Shown: positions 33,766 to 46,700 of the stretch, one piece after another
Numbering within the stretch: the first letter of the stretch is position 1
Layout of the letters: the number at the start of each line of letters is the position of its first letter
NCBI GenBank assembly: GCA_039720395.1
Contig: CM077829.1
Location: forward strand, 20,682,685 to 20,746,684
Reading direction: 5' to 3'
From: Liquidambar formosana
Taxonomy: Eukaryota > Streptophyta > Magnoliopsida > Saxifragales > Altingiaceae
Length of the DNA stretch: 64,000 nucleotides
Made by a program: the position numbers and the translations under genes
The notes under the pieces: generated by a model
The model's database searches: none
Told to the model about the DNA's origin: nothing
What the model saw: the letters and a program-made list of their open reading frames with translations, nothing else

Positions 33766-36125
33766 AACTGTGAACCCCGAAAAACGTGAGGCCCACAAGG
33801 GGTTTAAAAGTCGCCAGTCTGTGGACCCAGGAAAGCGGGTTAAGGGCCCACGGGGCGGTTTTAGGTTTGAAAAAGGAAAAGGAGTCGCCACCTTATTTTT
33901 TAAAGGAAACAAGGAAAACCCTAAAAAACAGTTTTGTTTTAGGAAAACAAAATAATGACTCCATATTTAAAAATGGAAAGGCAAATGATCTTTTGGAAAC
34001 CAGAGAATTCGGGGATTCGGAGGCTAAGTTACGATATGGGAAGGTTCTAGGCAAAGCCTATAGGCACCCATATCGCCCTAAACGGTCTCTGAATTTAATT
34101 GGGCTAAATCAAAGTCTTAATCACACACAAATCAACAATTATCATCACAAGACAGCATGCATATCATTCATTCATTCATCCATATAGTAAAGTAAATCAA
34201 AGAAAAACAGAAAAAAAGAAAGGGGGAGAGGAGAAAACCTAGGATACTTAGTATCCTAGGGCGGACTTGAACATCACGAAGAGCGCCTACGTACCATGTA
34301 TGGAAATACATGGATCAAAGTCCACGTAGTTCGAAAGGGAATAGGGTTATAACCTAATCAAGGCCTATGGTAAACCCTAAGTTTCCTTTCAAGTAAAACA
34401 TGGTAAGCTTCCAAAAATGAACGATTCTCAAAAGGTTTTTGGTAAGTATGGAATTTGATAAAAGATGGAAACTTTGATTTAAAAGGTATTCTTTATTGAA
34501 AGGAAACTATAGAATCTACCATACCCCTCTATTAGGAAACAACCCTAGGGGGGGGGAGAAAGGGAAAGTTTTAAGGAAAGGAAAGAAGGGTGAATTGGGG
34601 CAGCCTCACACCCTACTTACCTTAAGCAAAAGCAACCTGTCAAAGTAACCACCCTATTTCATAGGGTAATTACCTTATTTGTAAGATTTCATCTCACAAT
34701 AGCCAAAATAACCACCCCACATTGGTGGGGTAGTTGCACCTGTTGTACCTGTCAAAGCACCTGCAATTTCCATGCAAAACATACCAAAAATGCCAACCAA
34801 ACAAGCTAGATGCCAAATCAAGCTATTATCATGCCCAAACATAGGCTAACACATGCTCCAAATATCATATCAAGGACAAATAACAGATCTGGACAGAAAT
34901 GAAATAAGGCTCAAAATCAACCACGAGTCATGCAACAACATGAATCATAAGCTAACTAAAACCCTAATTCAACCCTACATGCAATGACATGCGAAAAACT
35001 CTAAAATCCACTACTATGAATGCAGAAAAATATCATAGTTATCAAATATGCAGCACGTACATATCAACTACGAAGAAAACACAAAGAAAAACCCTAAGCT
35101 ATCATGCTATATGCTACTTTCCTAATGCAAGGATGAATGAAACCCTAGAATCACAATTGTGCTCAAAATCACATAAAATAACTCTAAATCATGCAAAACT
35201 CATTGTGGACATCATTCTAATCATGCATATTAATCAATAGAAGCATCAACACATGATAAAAACACAAGCTTGCACATGAAATATAGCTATTCTAAGTAAA
35301 AGCCTAATTTCAGCACAAGAGAAACCCTAGAATTGCAAACATGCATTAAATCACATGGAACAGCATCCTAGCATACTAAACAGCCCATGAATATTATCCT
35401 AATCATGCATACTAGCTAATAGAAGTATCAAAACACAATAAAAACACAAGCTTCAATATGCAAAGGTGGTATTTCATGTAGAAAACCAATTTCAGCACTA
35501 AGGAAACCCTAAAGTCCCAAACATGCAATAAATCACATGGAATAGCATCCTAGCATACTAAACAGCCCACAAATATGATCCTAAACATGCATGGAAGCAA
35601 CAAGACATGATAAAAACACAAGCTCTAATATACCAAAGAGTTATTTCATGCAGAAAACCATTTTAAGCACCTAAGAAACCCTAAAGTCCCAAACATGCAG
35701 TAAATCACATGGAATAACATCCTAGCATACTAAACAGCCCACAAATATGATCCTAAACATGCATGGAAGCAACAAGACGTGATAAAAACACAAGCTTTGA
35801 TATGCAATCATCCTATTCTATGCAAAAACCCTAACTTTAAAAGAGAGAAGAGGAGGAAGGGGGGAATACCTATGGTGAAGTATCCTTTTGCTGCTGTAGG
35901 GAGTCCTCCTTCTCTTGTGTACTGCTGGGAGTTCCTTCCTTCAAGCCTTCAAGCAATGCTCCAGCCCTCCTCCAAGCTTACTCTCACACTCTCTCACTCA
36001 AAGTATAGGTTAAACTACCCTAAGGATGGCTGCCATAGCCTCCAAGTCTCACACATGCCTCACACTTCAGAATTTTCTCTCCCAGTGGCCTCCAAAGTCC
36101 CCCCTATTGCTGAAGTATAAGGGGG

Positions 36126-36133
36126 TATTTATA
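36126..36133 (-). promoter_or_regulatory. LTR TATA box, element C (5' LTR)
   Basis: TATAAATA on the minus strand. This copy would drive the genomic transcript of C. Confidence 0.6.
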
Positions 36134-36318
36134 GGGATTGAGGGAAAACCCTCAATGGTTGGGATTAAAACCCTAGGAATTGATCCAAGGGCTCTTAGAG
36201 GTTCCCTTGGGGCTCAAGTAGGTCAAATAGGGCTGAAATTAGGGTTAAATGGCAGCTAAAGGCGAGCAAATCCGAGAAAATAGGATGGGAGCCGCGTCAA
36301 GGCTCAAAATAGGAAAGT

Positions 36319-36403
36319 GGCTCGGGTGACCACCTGGGGCTGGGCGGCTAGCAGCCTGGGCCTAGGCGGCTAGCCGCCCAGGCCTGGGTGGTCACCCGAG
36401 GCC
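36319..36403. promoter_or_regulatory. GC-rich palindrome in C 5' LTR
   Basis: Same module as 22082-22188 with a single 22-bp core unit, ~190 bases upstream of the TATA box. Confidence 0.75.
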
Positions 36404-37107
36404 ATGTCAGCTTCAGCCCATTTTTGACCCTTTCAGCTTCCAAATGTGTTTCAGGGCCCAAATCAACTCCGATTTTGACGAAACGAAAGCCAAAACGACC
36501 GTGTTTCGAAGGGGAATGTAATTTGAGTCACTTGAGGGCAAGAAACCCTAGCCATGGCTGCATGGTTGGGTCCTACAAAGGTGGTTAACCGCTATGCCTC
36601 ACCATCGCTTTACTTAGGTATGCACATAGGGTCGCACCGAATGCTTTCCAATTCGAAATTCAACCTCCCTAAACACATTTGGGGATGAAATTAAGACCAA
36701 TCAAGGTCAAACGAGTAGTCATAGAGTGAAAATCATGAACCAATTCGAACTAACCCGAAGTAGGTCTCTTAGCTAACTTGAGCCTTGCTGAGCCATTCTA
36801 ATCCCGAACCTTCAATTCATCGAATTGAACCCACAAATACCTCAAATACAACCATATAAACTCCAATTGGCAACTTGGAGATCATTTCAAGCTCAAATGG
36901 AAAGTTTGTGATCAAAAAGACAATTATGCCCCTCAAGTCACAAAAGTTCTTATTAACCCTCAAGATCAACTCCAAATTGAACCAAAATTCATACACACCA
37001 TCCTTAGGACCCTAGAAACTCAATGCAAAAGACTAGACTCAAAAAGGAAACAAAAAGACACATGCAATGACAAACCCTAGCTAAGGTGGCAAAAATGGGG
37101 TGTGACA

Positions 37108-37112
37108 ACTAG
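37108..37112. repeat. Target duplication ACTAG, right of element C
   Basis: Matches 19528-19532. The B array resumes immediately (AATATATC...). Confidence 0.93.
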
Positions 37113-37360
37113 AATATATCTTTCCATTTCAAAAGTATGTTCATTCGTAGTGGCTTGAATATGCTTCTCTTATCAATTCTCAACCCTCAGTGGTTTAAGT
37201 ATACTCATGACTTGAGTACACTTCCTTATTTTAGCCTCAGGTTTTCAACCTCCCATCATTGTTGGCATCAGTGTGTGATTTCTCCGGGCTTTTTGGCCAA
37301 AAATGGGTTGTTCTTTATCATTGGTTCACAAGTGTAACTTGTTCGCCAATGAGGGGCTTC
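37113..37360 (+). other. End of B 3' region and polypurine tract
   Basis: The last diverged hairpin units run to ~37230, then unique sequence. The stretch ends with the polypurine-like ATGAGGGGCTTC at 37349-37360 directly before the LTR. C has the same tract in reverse at 22894-22905. Confidence 0.75.
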
Positions 37361-40004
37361 TGTCACACCCCATTTTTGCACCACCTTACTAGGGCTCATC
37401 ATTTCATGCATGTTTTTGTTTTGTTTTTGAGTCTAGTCACTTGCATTAGTTTTCTAGAGTCACAAGGACAATGGATATGAATTTTGGTTCAAATTGGAGT
37501 TGATCTTGAGGGATAATAAGAGCTTTTGTGACTTGAGGGGCATAATCGTCTTTTAAGTCCCAAACTTTTCATTTGACCTTGGAATGATCTCCAAATTGTC
37601 AATTGGAGTTCATATGGATGCATATGAAGTATTTCTAGGTTCAATTTTGTACCGGTTGTCATCTTAAGTCCCGTGGCCCTGATGATGAGTTTAGTGTGGT
37701 TATTTACGGATTATCCTTGAAGAATTAGTGCGAATCACAGCATGAGATTTTTGGTTAAAATGAAAAGAAAATTATTTTATTAAATTAGCCATTTTTATCA
37801 TGACACTAACACGTGTACGTATGTGATGAGTGTGTGTACGCACATACGATACATGTGCATGCGTTTTAGCGGTCAGTCTCCCAATTTTTATAAAAGATAG
37901 TTTCCTTTTCCTATTCAGATTAGAAGTCTTTTATCATTATAAAATACCTTTTGATTATTCTCCAAGAAAACCTAGTCCAGGAAGGAAAGGGAAACTCCAG
38001 ATTTCAGCTATAAAAACTCTCTTAATGTCTTTAAACAAGGGAGAAGAGAAGAGGGTTTGGAGGGAGTGAAATTCGTCATAATTCAGCAGCAGATTTTCTG
38101 AAAACCAGCAGTCGTATTTTAATCATAACTTTTTCATCCGAAGTCAGAATTTGATGAAATTGGTCTTGTTAGAAAGATAATTCAATTCTCTACAACTTTG
38201 TATTTCACAAGCTTTGTCCAAATCCAACGTTTTCATACCCAAAAACGCGATTGAAGTTGCTGCTGCTGCAAAGTGACGAGAATCACTTTTTCTTTTCTCT
38301 TGTTCTCTTTTTGTTTTCTATTTCTTTTCAAAGTTGAGTGAGTTTTGATCTCTTTGCTGTGATACCACTTTGACAAAGAGGAGGATTCGTGTTAGTTTGA
38401 TTCACTCTAAAGACCTGAGGAGCCACGAACAATTGCATACAGCAGCAAGGAAGGCCCTTCCTAAGGTATTCTCCTTCTCTATTCAAGCTTAAACTAGGTT
38501 TTCATATGGGTTAGGCCTATTGCATGTTAAAGGTAACTTTTTTATCATGTATTAACACTCTAGCTAGTTAATATACATGGAATATCTATTTTTTATCTAC
38601 TGATTAGCATGCTTTAGGGCTGTCCTTTAGGTTTTTAATGCATAGTTGTGATTCTTGTGCTCCTATTGTCCTTGTGTTAGGATTAGTGTCATTGCATGTT
38701 AGAGTTAGGATTTTCATCATGTTATATTGCTTTAGTTAGTTAATATGCATGATTTAATTTCTGTTTAGTTTGGTTTTAGCATGATTAAAGTATGTTTTGT
38801 ATGTTTTTAAGCATATTTGTGAGTTTAGGGTTTTAGAGTCATTGTTTCGTGTTTGTTTTCATATAGCATGATAAAGTAGACTTTTTTATTTGGATTTTCT
38901 TCGTGTTTGCTGTATATGTTTTTCATATGGAGTAAACATGATAGTTTTGCATGCATGTTAGTATGTTTTAGGGTTTTTATGCATGATATGGTTCTAGGAA
39001 TATGTTAGGACTTGTTATTGTTCGCTGTTTTTGCTATTGGCATGCTTAGTGGATGATTTTAGGTCATAATACTATTCTGTCCAGATTTGCATGTTAGTGT
39101 TTTTGTATGGTTTTGAGCACTTGTAAGGGTACAAATAGGTGTGGTATTTGTCCCATGGCAAATAGGGCTGCTTATGTCTGAAATGGCTAAATGCTTGGAG
39201 CTAATTGCGCTCAGGTAAGTGGGTGTGAAGGTGCCCCAATTCACCTTTCTTCTTAACTCATTCTCTTCTCCCTATTTAGGGTTAATTTTTAATATGATCC
39301 TATGGTTTAATTAGAGGTTTCCTTAACCAACAAAATTCTGGTTTTTATTAAAGTTTCCATTTTGTGGATTTCTTTCCTAAAATCAAACTTTCTATCATAT
39401 TCAACTCTTTTGATCAAATAAGGAAACCTAGGGTTTTTACCATAGGTTTGTATTAGGATTTAACCTTAGTTCTAATCGAACTACGTGGACTTTGATCCAT
39501 GTATTTCGTTGCATGGTACGTAGGCGCTCTTCGTGAGACTCAAGTCCGTTCTAGGATCCAAGCATCCTAGGTTTATTTTTGTTTTGTTTTGTTTTTCTTT
39601 ATTTTCTGTTTTTATTTACTTATTATGCATGGATGGATGAATGAAATATATGATATGCATGCAATTCTTGTGATGATATACTTACTGATTTTTGTATGGA
39701 AAGACTTTAATTTAGCCCAAATGAACTGAGAGACCGAAAGGGTGACATGGGTGCCTATAGGCTTTGCCTAGAACCTTCCCATGTCATAACTTAGCCTTCG
39801 AATCCCCGATTTCTTTAGTTTTCAAAAGATTGGTTTTTGCCTTTCCTTTTTTTATGGAGTCATTCAAACTGTTTTCCTAAAACAACCTGATTTTTAGGGT
39901 TTTCCTTGTTTCCTTTAAAAAATAAGGTGGCGACTCCTTTCCTTTTTCTTTTTCAAACTCACTTTCTTTTCAATCCCTCGTGGGCCCAATTTCCGGGGTT
40001 CACA
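37361..40004 (+). repeat. 3' LTR of element B
   Basis: 2,644 bp, TGTCACACCC to GGGGTTCACA, same length as the 5' LTR with scattered substitutions. TATA at 37889-37895, nested hairpin at 39481-39523. It is followed directly by the RNase H of D in the opposite orientation, with no duplication of the left flank. Confidence 0.95.
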
Positions 40005-41864
40005 GCGCCGAGTCCCCGAACACTTCCAATTCTTTGATCCCCAATTCAAGTGCCGCTTCCAATGCTAAGATACATGCCTCATACTCAGCAATGTTGTTGG
40101 TAGCTTCAAACCCCAACTTGACCGCTAACGGTGTAAATGCCTCTTCAGGTGAGACCAGCAGGACTCCTATCCCATAACCTTTCTTATTGGCTGCCCCATC
40201 GAAGTATACTCTCCAAGTTTTTCTACCAATCTCTAGCACGTCCTCATCTGGGAATTGATCGTTAAACGGAGCGGATGATGACACCGGACAGCTGGCTAGG
40301 TAGTCTGCGAATGACGCTCCCTTTGATAGACTTCTGATTTACATACTTGATGTCAAATTCATTGAGGAGAATTGACCATCGAGCAGTTCTAAATGACAAT
40401 ACCGGCCTTTCTACCAGATACTTCAACGGGTCCATACGACTTATCAAGAACACTTCGAAGGACATCATGTAGTGCCGGAGCTTCTGCGTCGCCCATACTA
40501 GTGCCACACAAGCCTTTTCAATGGCATTGTACTTCACTTCATAGTCTGTCATTTTCTTGCTTAGGTAGTAGATGGCATTCTCCTTTGTAGACCCTTCGAG
40601 ATATTGAGCTAACATAGCTCCCGTTGCGGTTTCGGTGACCGTTAAGTATAACAAGAGCGGTGCACCTTGCCGTGGGGGAACTAAGATTGGAGGATTGCTT
40701 AAGTATCTCTTAATGGTCTTAAAGGCTTCTTGGCATTCTTCATTCCATACTTTTGGCACCCCTTTCTTAAGCAATTTAAAGATTGGTTCGCAAACCATGG
40801 TCAAGTTGGCGATGAATCGGCTTATGTATTGAACCCTTCCCAGGAAACCCCGGATCTGCTTCTCAGTGCTAGGCGGCTCCATCTCCACAATAGGTTTTAT
40901 CTTCCCTGGGTCCACTTTGATTCCCCTCTGAGTGATCATGAATCCCAATAGCTTGCCCGCAGTGACCCCAAAAGCGCACTTCTGTGGGTGTAAACGGAGA
41001 TTGTACTTCTTTGCTCGCTCTAGGAACTTCTCTAGTGCCTTGAAATGCCCTTCCCTATCCACAGATTTCACGATCATATCATCGACATAAACCTCAACTT
41101 CCTTATGGATCATATCATGCAATAAGGTCGTAGCTGCTCTTTGGTAAGTAGCCCCAGCGTTTTTCAAGCCAAAAGGCATTACCTTGTAACAGTACGTTCC
41201 CCATTGCATGATAAAGGCTGTTTTTTCCATGTCTTAAGGTGCCATCTTTATCTGGTTATACCCGGAGAATCCGTCCATGAAGGAGAGGAGTGCATGTCCC
41301 ACTGTGCTGTCCACCAACACGTCGATATGGGGTAAAGGAAAGTCATCCTTGGGGCTCGCGGCGTTGAGATCTCGGAAGTCGACACACATCCTCACTTTTC
41401 CATCTTTTTTAGGCACAGGCACTATATTCAACAACCACTCGGGGTACTCCACAACTTGGAGGAAACCCGCGTCTAGTTGTTTAGTTACTTCTTCTTTTAC
41501 TTTTAGAGCCCATTCTGGTTTTAATCTTCTGAGTTTCTGCTTTATCGGCTTCTTTAGGGAATTAGTGGGGATATAGTGTTGCACAATATCGGGGTCAATG
41601 CCAGGCATGTCTTCATAAGACCATGCAAAAGCCATAATGTTGGCTTTCAAGAGAGAGATCATTTTTTATTTTTCAACGGGGGAGAGGGTTTTCCCAATTT
41701 TAACTATTCTTGGCAATTCATTCGTCCCTAAGTTGATTGATTCCAATTCATCCATATTAGGTTCGGTGACGCCCCTTTTCCTTTGCTCAACGAGCTCCGG
41801 GGGGACATCGTTCCTAGGATCTGTATCCATGCCATAAACATCCATAGAGGAGAGAAAGGAGACA
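40005..41864 (-). pseudogene. pol fragment of element D (RT and RNase H, broken)
   Basis: From the intron acceptor the frame enters MDVYGMD-type sequence, has a TAA near 41665 (after the PVEK equivalent), then RT with a TAA at 41234-41236 (CAA in B, in MAPQDMEK) and an intact YVDD. A frame slip near 40310 separates the gypsy RNase H from the second RNase H, which runs from MSSSAPFN to GDSAL and is cut at 40005. The equivalent position in B is 14095. Confidence 0.9.
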
Positions 41865-42034
41865 CTGCATATATAGAGGACAAAAGCATACTTTATTGAC
41901 TAGGAATAGTAGGAATGACACACAAAAGAAGAAAGAAAACAAACAAATCTGTACCAATACTATGACTCCACAAAGTGAGTTAAGTAGATACATCTTATTG
42001 AATTAGGGAAATATTACTAAACTAAGACACCTAC
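41865..42034 (-). other. Intron between pro and RT, element D
   Basis: About 170 bases, GTAGGTGTC to TATATATGCAG on the minus strand, closely similar to A and B. The one-base difference in length may be decay. Confidence 0.7.
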
Positions 42035-43380
42035 AAGCTGCTATCAGGTAGGCCAAGGTCTTCTTCTTCATGGAACTCCACAATAACACCACATTTAAGG
42101 TACCAATTCAGGAGTGGCATGGTAGCATGGCTAATGGACGAACCCTGGAATTCTTCAATGGTCGAGTCTTCCACGGCGAGGATCATATCTTGGAACATTT
42201 CAGTCATAGCCCCTGCATCAAGGTTCTTTGCCCAGTCCTCCTCTTTCTTTTCCCAGAACTCATCATTGATGGCTTCATCATCCACTATTTCAGCTGTGAT
42301 TGGATACCATTCGGTGAAGAAGATTTCAAAACCCGGAACTTGGATCTTGGTAGCTTGGTCAAAGGTGGGTTCTGGAAACCCGCAATATAGAAAATCATCC
42401 CCCTCTTTGACGAAGTAACCATTCAAAGTAGGTCGGTATGGCGAGATCCTCAAGTCTGGCACCCTTCCCTCGGCTTTGGCTCTTACTTTCTCTTTGTTCC
42501 TCTTCAGCATTTCCGCATGATCATTTCTGGAGGGCTCATATCCTAGCCCAAAGGTGTATGAGGTGACACGGCTCTGAATAGACTTAGGGATCCCTTGTTG
42601 GCGACGCCCTAGCCACATGCTTGGAAAGAAGCTCATTCTTCTCATGATCTCACCAACGTGCAAGTTGCCATGGGGGCAAAAGTCCAAGGGTATTAATTCA
42701 CCCTTCTCGAGCTCTTTCTCAATGCATTGGACATAGTCAAACCCAGATAGTGGCACCGCCGCTGATTCTGGTTGTATCTCACATATAGGCACGCCTGCGA
42801 GTTTCAATTCATAGTCCCCTTGAAGCGTTACTATGGCTCTTTCATGAGGAAACTTCACCTTTTGATGGAGTGAAGATGGCACAGACCCAGCGGGATGGAT
42901 CCAAGGTCGGCCCAACAGCAAGTTGAAACATGACGGCACATCCAACACTTGGAATTCCACCCTAAATTCAGTGGGTCCCATGATAAGATGCAAAGTAACT
43001 ACCCCTATTACTTCTCGGCAGGTGTTGTCATAGGCTCTTACGGTTTGCCCAGATGGTGTGAAATCAGTGGGTCCCAAACCCAAGACAGTGGCAATTCTGA
43101 GAGGGCATACATTCAGTGCGGATCCATTGTCGATAAGGACGGTAGGAACCCTCTTCCCCATAGTGTCAACGGTCACATAGAGAGCTTGAGAATGGCTTGG
43201 CCCACTTTTGGGTAGGTCCACATCGGTGAACACGATGGTTGAGTTCTTGGGAGTTGGATTTACCAAATGTACCAGTCCCTCGGGGGATGTGTCAACGGGC
43301 ACTTGTATTTGATTCAGCAGCTTCAACACGGTCTATCTGTGCTTGTGTGAGGCCATGAGTAAGCCCTAAATAGCGATATT
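42035..43380 (-). pseudogene. Protease region of element D, with stops
   Basis: Contains the LIDNGSA protease motif and the downstream region. The G-patch-like stretch at ~42567-42660 has two altered positions (PSMWLG in place of PGMGLG). In-frame TAGs at 43333-43335 (CAG in A) and 43366-43368 (TGG in A) precede the protease. The frame is interrupted at 43380 by the Copia insertion and continues at 53077. Confidence 0.88.
43376..43380. repeat. Target duplication ATATT, left of Copia element
   Basis: ATATT at 43376-43380 is repeated at 53072-53076 after the right LTR. Confidence 0.93.
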
Positions 43381-45037
43381 TGTTGGGAATCGAACAAGAG
43401 GGAAAAATACAAAGGCGGAATATAAAAATTTTTCCTACGATTCCCAATCCCATGAATCTAACTATGCATAACACAAAATCAAACCCTAACTACAAAGAGG
43501 GTTAGAACACTTACAGAATTTTTGTCTTCTCCTTTTTGCTCCAAGCTTTGATTCCGGACAGCAGTGAATGAGCAGCCCAAGTGTGCTGCCTCCAACGGTA
43601 TCCACACCTAGCTAGAGCTTCAAGTCCTTTCTTTCTTCTTCCTTGTTATTGCTAGAGGTGGAGAAGAGAGAGAGAGAGAAGAGAGCCTCCAAGGGGCTGG
43701 ACGGCTAGGGTTTATTGTGCAAGCCTATTATGCCATGTCACACATAAGTGTGACTTATATAGGCAGCCCACTAAAGGGGGCTGGCCATGGGGAAGAAACA
43801 CTAATAGGGTTATGTGTAATTACACTTAATTGCACATTAACCCCTATTATTTGTATCAAATACAAATAGGCCTATAAAGAACTATTCTTTATTCACTAAA
43901 ACCCTTTCTCTCATAGACTTTAAAGCCCTTCTTGCATGATCAGTGTGTGACCCATTGGGTTCACATCATTAAGTAGTAGGAATAGCACGAGGTGTGCACA
44001 ATGGAACTCTTTCCATTTAGGGTCTAATTGGAACTCCTTCCAATTCCCTAATTGATTATAACTCACTTATATTAATTAGGGCTTCTACTAACCATGAGTA
44101 ACACCTAGCATATGGCTCATGGTGTGGTCCTTAATGAGGTGAATAGTCATTTACAAAGAACCCTTCTGTTATAGTTTATAGGTTACAATTGCATCCTTCC
44201 TTCAACACAATGTCTCCAATTGAACTAATAGGACATGGAAGTCTGTCAAGTCCCTAGTTCAATTACTTTATACTCATTCATAGATATCAACTCATTGATG
44301 AACTCATGAAACTCTTTTCATATTCATCCTACCATGGCCATGGATTTAATGAGTTATATTATGAATGCTATATGAGACATTCTCTCTCTTTTTCCTAAGA
44401 ATGATGGATCCCTTGTTGATCACTCACATGCCTTCATACACATAGCAGTAGGGCCAATGAACACCTTTGCAGACCCCTGAATAGGATCTGCACTTAGTGT
44501 TATCAAACTTCTAAAGCTACATGCATAAGGCAACTATGGTGTCTCAGGTCTAAGGATTACTTGTACCACTATAACAATGAGAAACTGATTGACAGGCAGG
44601 AAAAACTCCATTCAGTTTATCTCATATCTTTGGTCACATTCAGTGTACCTATTCTCGTAATAGGCACCCACTTGGTGGTTGTAGTGTCTCCACACAAATA
44701 GCTTGAGACTAGCTATCCTCCTATAGAGTCAACCTAACAAGTGCTAGTCCTATGGTTCATTACTGTCCATCATAGTGAACCTTCAACTAGGAATGCTTAA
44801 GGAGTTTAGTACAGAGATATATCTATAGTCTCAAAATTACAACTCTTTGTAATTCCATATTCTCAACTCTAACTCCATGGACATATTATGTAAATATAAA
44901 TGATGCATATAAACATAATAGAATAAGCCCTTTTATTAAATCAATAATAAATGTGACATACATAAATGAAATCAAATGATTGTTCCTAATCCCTAAACAA
45001 TCATCTCTATGATTGGCTCTAGGGCATAATCCTAACA
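43381..45037 (-). repeat. 3' LTR of the Copia element
   Basis: 1,657 bp, TGTTGGGAATCG to ATCCTAACA on the plus strand. Differences seen from 51415-53071 include GTTATTGC/GTTGTTGC and GAAACACTA/GAAACCCTA. It contains a GA-rich microsatellite at ~43668-43685. Confidence 0.95.
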
Positions 45038-45050
45038 ATCTCCCACTTGC
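45038..45050 (-). other. Polypurine tract of the Copia element
   Basis: On the minus strand GCAAGTGGGAGAT, adjoining the 3' LTR, the usual plus-strand primer site form in plant Copia elements. Confidence 0.8.
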
Positions 45051-46700
45051 ACTAAAGCCAATCGACCATGTATCGCATACCTATCTTCTCAAGATGTTGG
45101 TCTTAGACATAACCAATTATGTTTTAAAGCTTTAGTCAGTAGGTCTACAAAAACTTATGTAGATAATATCTTCTGTAATGTATCTATTACCTCTTCCAAT
45201 GATTCCTCTAATCACTTGGAATTGTCACTCTATGAGTTTGGACTTTTGATGAGACCGTGATTCCTATACTTGAGCTATAGACCCATTGTTGTCACAAAAC
45301 AAGGTGTGGGCAACTCAATGGAAGGAACAACTCTAAGTTCTAAATGAACTTATAGATCCAAACAGTCTCCTAGACAATGCGACAATTAATTCACCCTTAA
45401 TAATGGAATCCACTGTATCTTTCATACAGTTCTTCCATTAAGTATTTCACCAACTAAAGTGAATATAAAATATACCCCATATGGATTATATCCAAATCCA
45501 TATACCCATCTACTATGAGTTTACAATTTCCATATACAATCCAATATTCCAAATTTGAATTGATTGATAACTATTTGTAACAATTACAACATAATAGATA
45601 TCGGGTTCAATACATAGTGTAAAATAAGGCTTCTTAACACTTTAAGAATCTTACTTGTGTTATCCTAGGGCACATGCCCTTGAATAATGAATTCTTATCT
45701 GAAGTAAATCAGACCTCCCTTAGAATTCTCCATGTTGAACTCCTTCAACATTTCAACTATGTTTGATGATTTGGAGATACTTAGCAATCTATATGATCTA
45801 TCTCTATAGATCTTATTGGATGCTTTTGCCAAATCTTTCATGAATTAGTTTTTCTCCAAAAACTAAAACTTTACATTAGATAACATTCATATATCATTCA
45901 TAATGATTATGATGTCATCCATACTTAGGATAAAGAAAAACGATCGCACTCCCACTAACCTTTTATACACTCATGGTCCATCTATACAATGAGAGAAATC
46001 AAACAATTTGATTACCTCAACTTTATAGATGTTCTAATTATGAGAACCTTGTAGTCTATTAATAGACTTCTATAACTTACACACTTTTATGGTTTTTCAC
46101 CATTTGATATAACATCTTTATATCCTTTTTGACATATCTTATATTCAAAATGTGTGTTTATAGATAACAAGATCCAAATGGATTTCAGCATAACTATTAT
46201 CAAACAAGTTTCTTTATAGACAACTTTTTGCCTATGTTGAAAACATTCTTAAATAGCCAAGCCTTTTAGGTCTCTACCTATCCATATTGGATTTAATGAC
46301 TCTTAGTCATTTCTCGAGTTGATGTGAAACATCGTCTAGTCATAATCAATAGGATTATCTTGGTGATCTTTATCACCAAAGAACAATTCTTTCACATTCT
46401 AATAGAGATACAATATCTCTCTTATGTTAAGAAATATCCAATTTGATCTATGAAAAGATTGTAGTGTAGTTAAGGGTTTTGTCTTAACAAAGACAAGGGT
46501 TGGATCTTTGTTCGTTTGTGGCTTTACAGACAATTCTATAAATTCTATCTACTTTTGCATCTTCTTGAATGAACTCTTTCTCAAGAAAATCCAGCAAACA
46601 TCCTAATGGACAACTTTTGTTCATTAGGGTAATAGAAATACTATCCCAATCACTTTTGGGATATACCACAATTCAACACTTACTTGACCGTATTTCCAGA
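45051..46700 (-). pseudogene. Relic of Copia pol (RT and RNase H)
   Basis: No long frame survives, but minus-strand reading shows the RNase H box TLFCDNNGSIAQV then ESRSHQKSK around 45220-45310, and an RT active-site relic reading ILSMDDIIII near 45905-45935 where YVDD is expected. Stops and frame slips are frequent. Integrase and gag were not recognised with confidence further right. Confidence 0.7.

Larger units (their letters stand above)
19533..37107 (-). mobile_element. Tat-type Ty3/gypsy element C, complete, nested in B
   Basis: A 17,575-bp element in reverse orientation: 5' LTR 33769-37107, primer site, gag, pro, intron, RT-RH-INT, A-tract, antisense gene, palindrome, repeat-rich 3' region, 3' LTR 19533-22893. 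Flanking ACTAG duplications are perfect. The LTRs differ at about a dozen sites by eye and by one 22-bp duplication, so insertion is fairly recent. Its Gag and LTR differ clearly from A/B/D, making it a separate subfamily. Confidence 0.95.
33769..37107 (-). repeat. 5' LTR of element C
   Basis: 3,339 bp, TGTGAACCCC to TGTGACA. It carries the same internal features as the left LTR: nested hairpin 34287-34329, ~175-bp repeats, TATA 36126-36133, palindrome 36319-36403 with one fewer 22-bp unit. Confidence 0.95.
5210..40004 (+). mobile_element. Tat-type Ty3/gypsy element B (interrupted by C)
   Basis: The element has two 2,644-bp LTRs (5210-7853 and 37361-40004) in the same orientation. Between them lie primer site, leader, gag-pro, intron, RT-RH-INT, A-tract, antisense gene, palindrome, hairpin array and polypurine tract. 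Removing element C and one copy of its target duplication leaves about 17.2 kb. The bases flanking the LTRs do not match (AAGAG left, GCGCC right), and the flanks belong to oppositely oriented elements A and D. The unit is therefore probably a recombinant of two insertions rather than one intact insertion. Confidence 0.9.

Noticed and set aside
37361..40004. Second copy of 5210-7853 as a simple segmental duplication
   Set aside because: The position directly after a polypurine tract, the LTR-type termini and equal length show it is the 3' LTR of B (or of its recombination partner).
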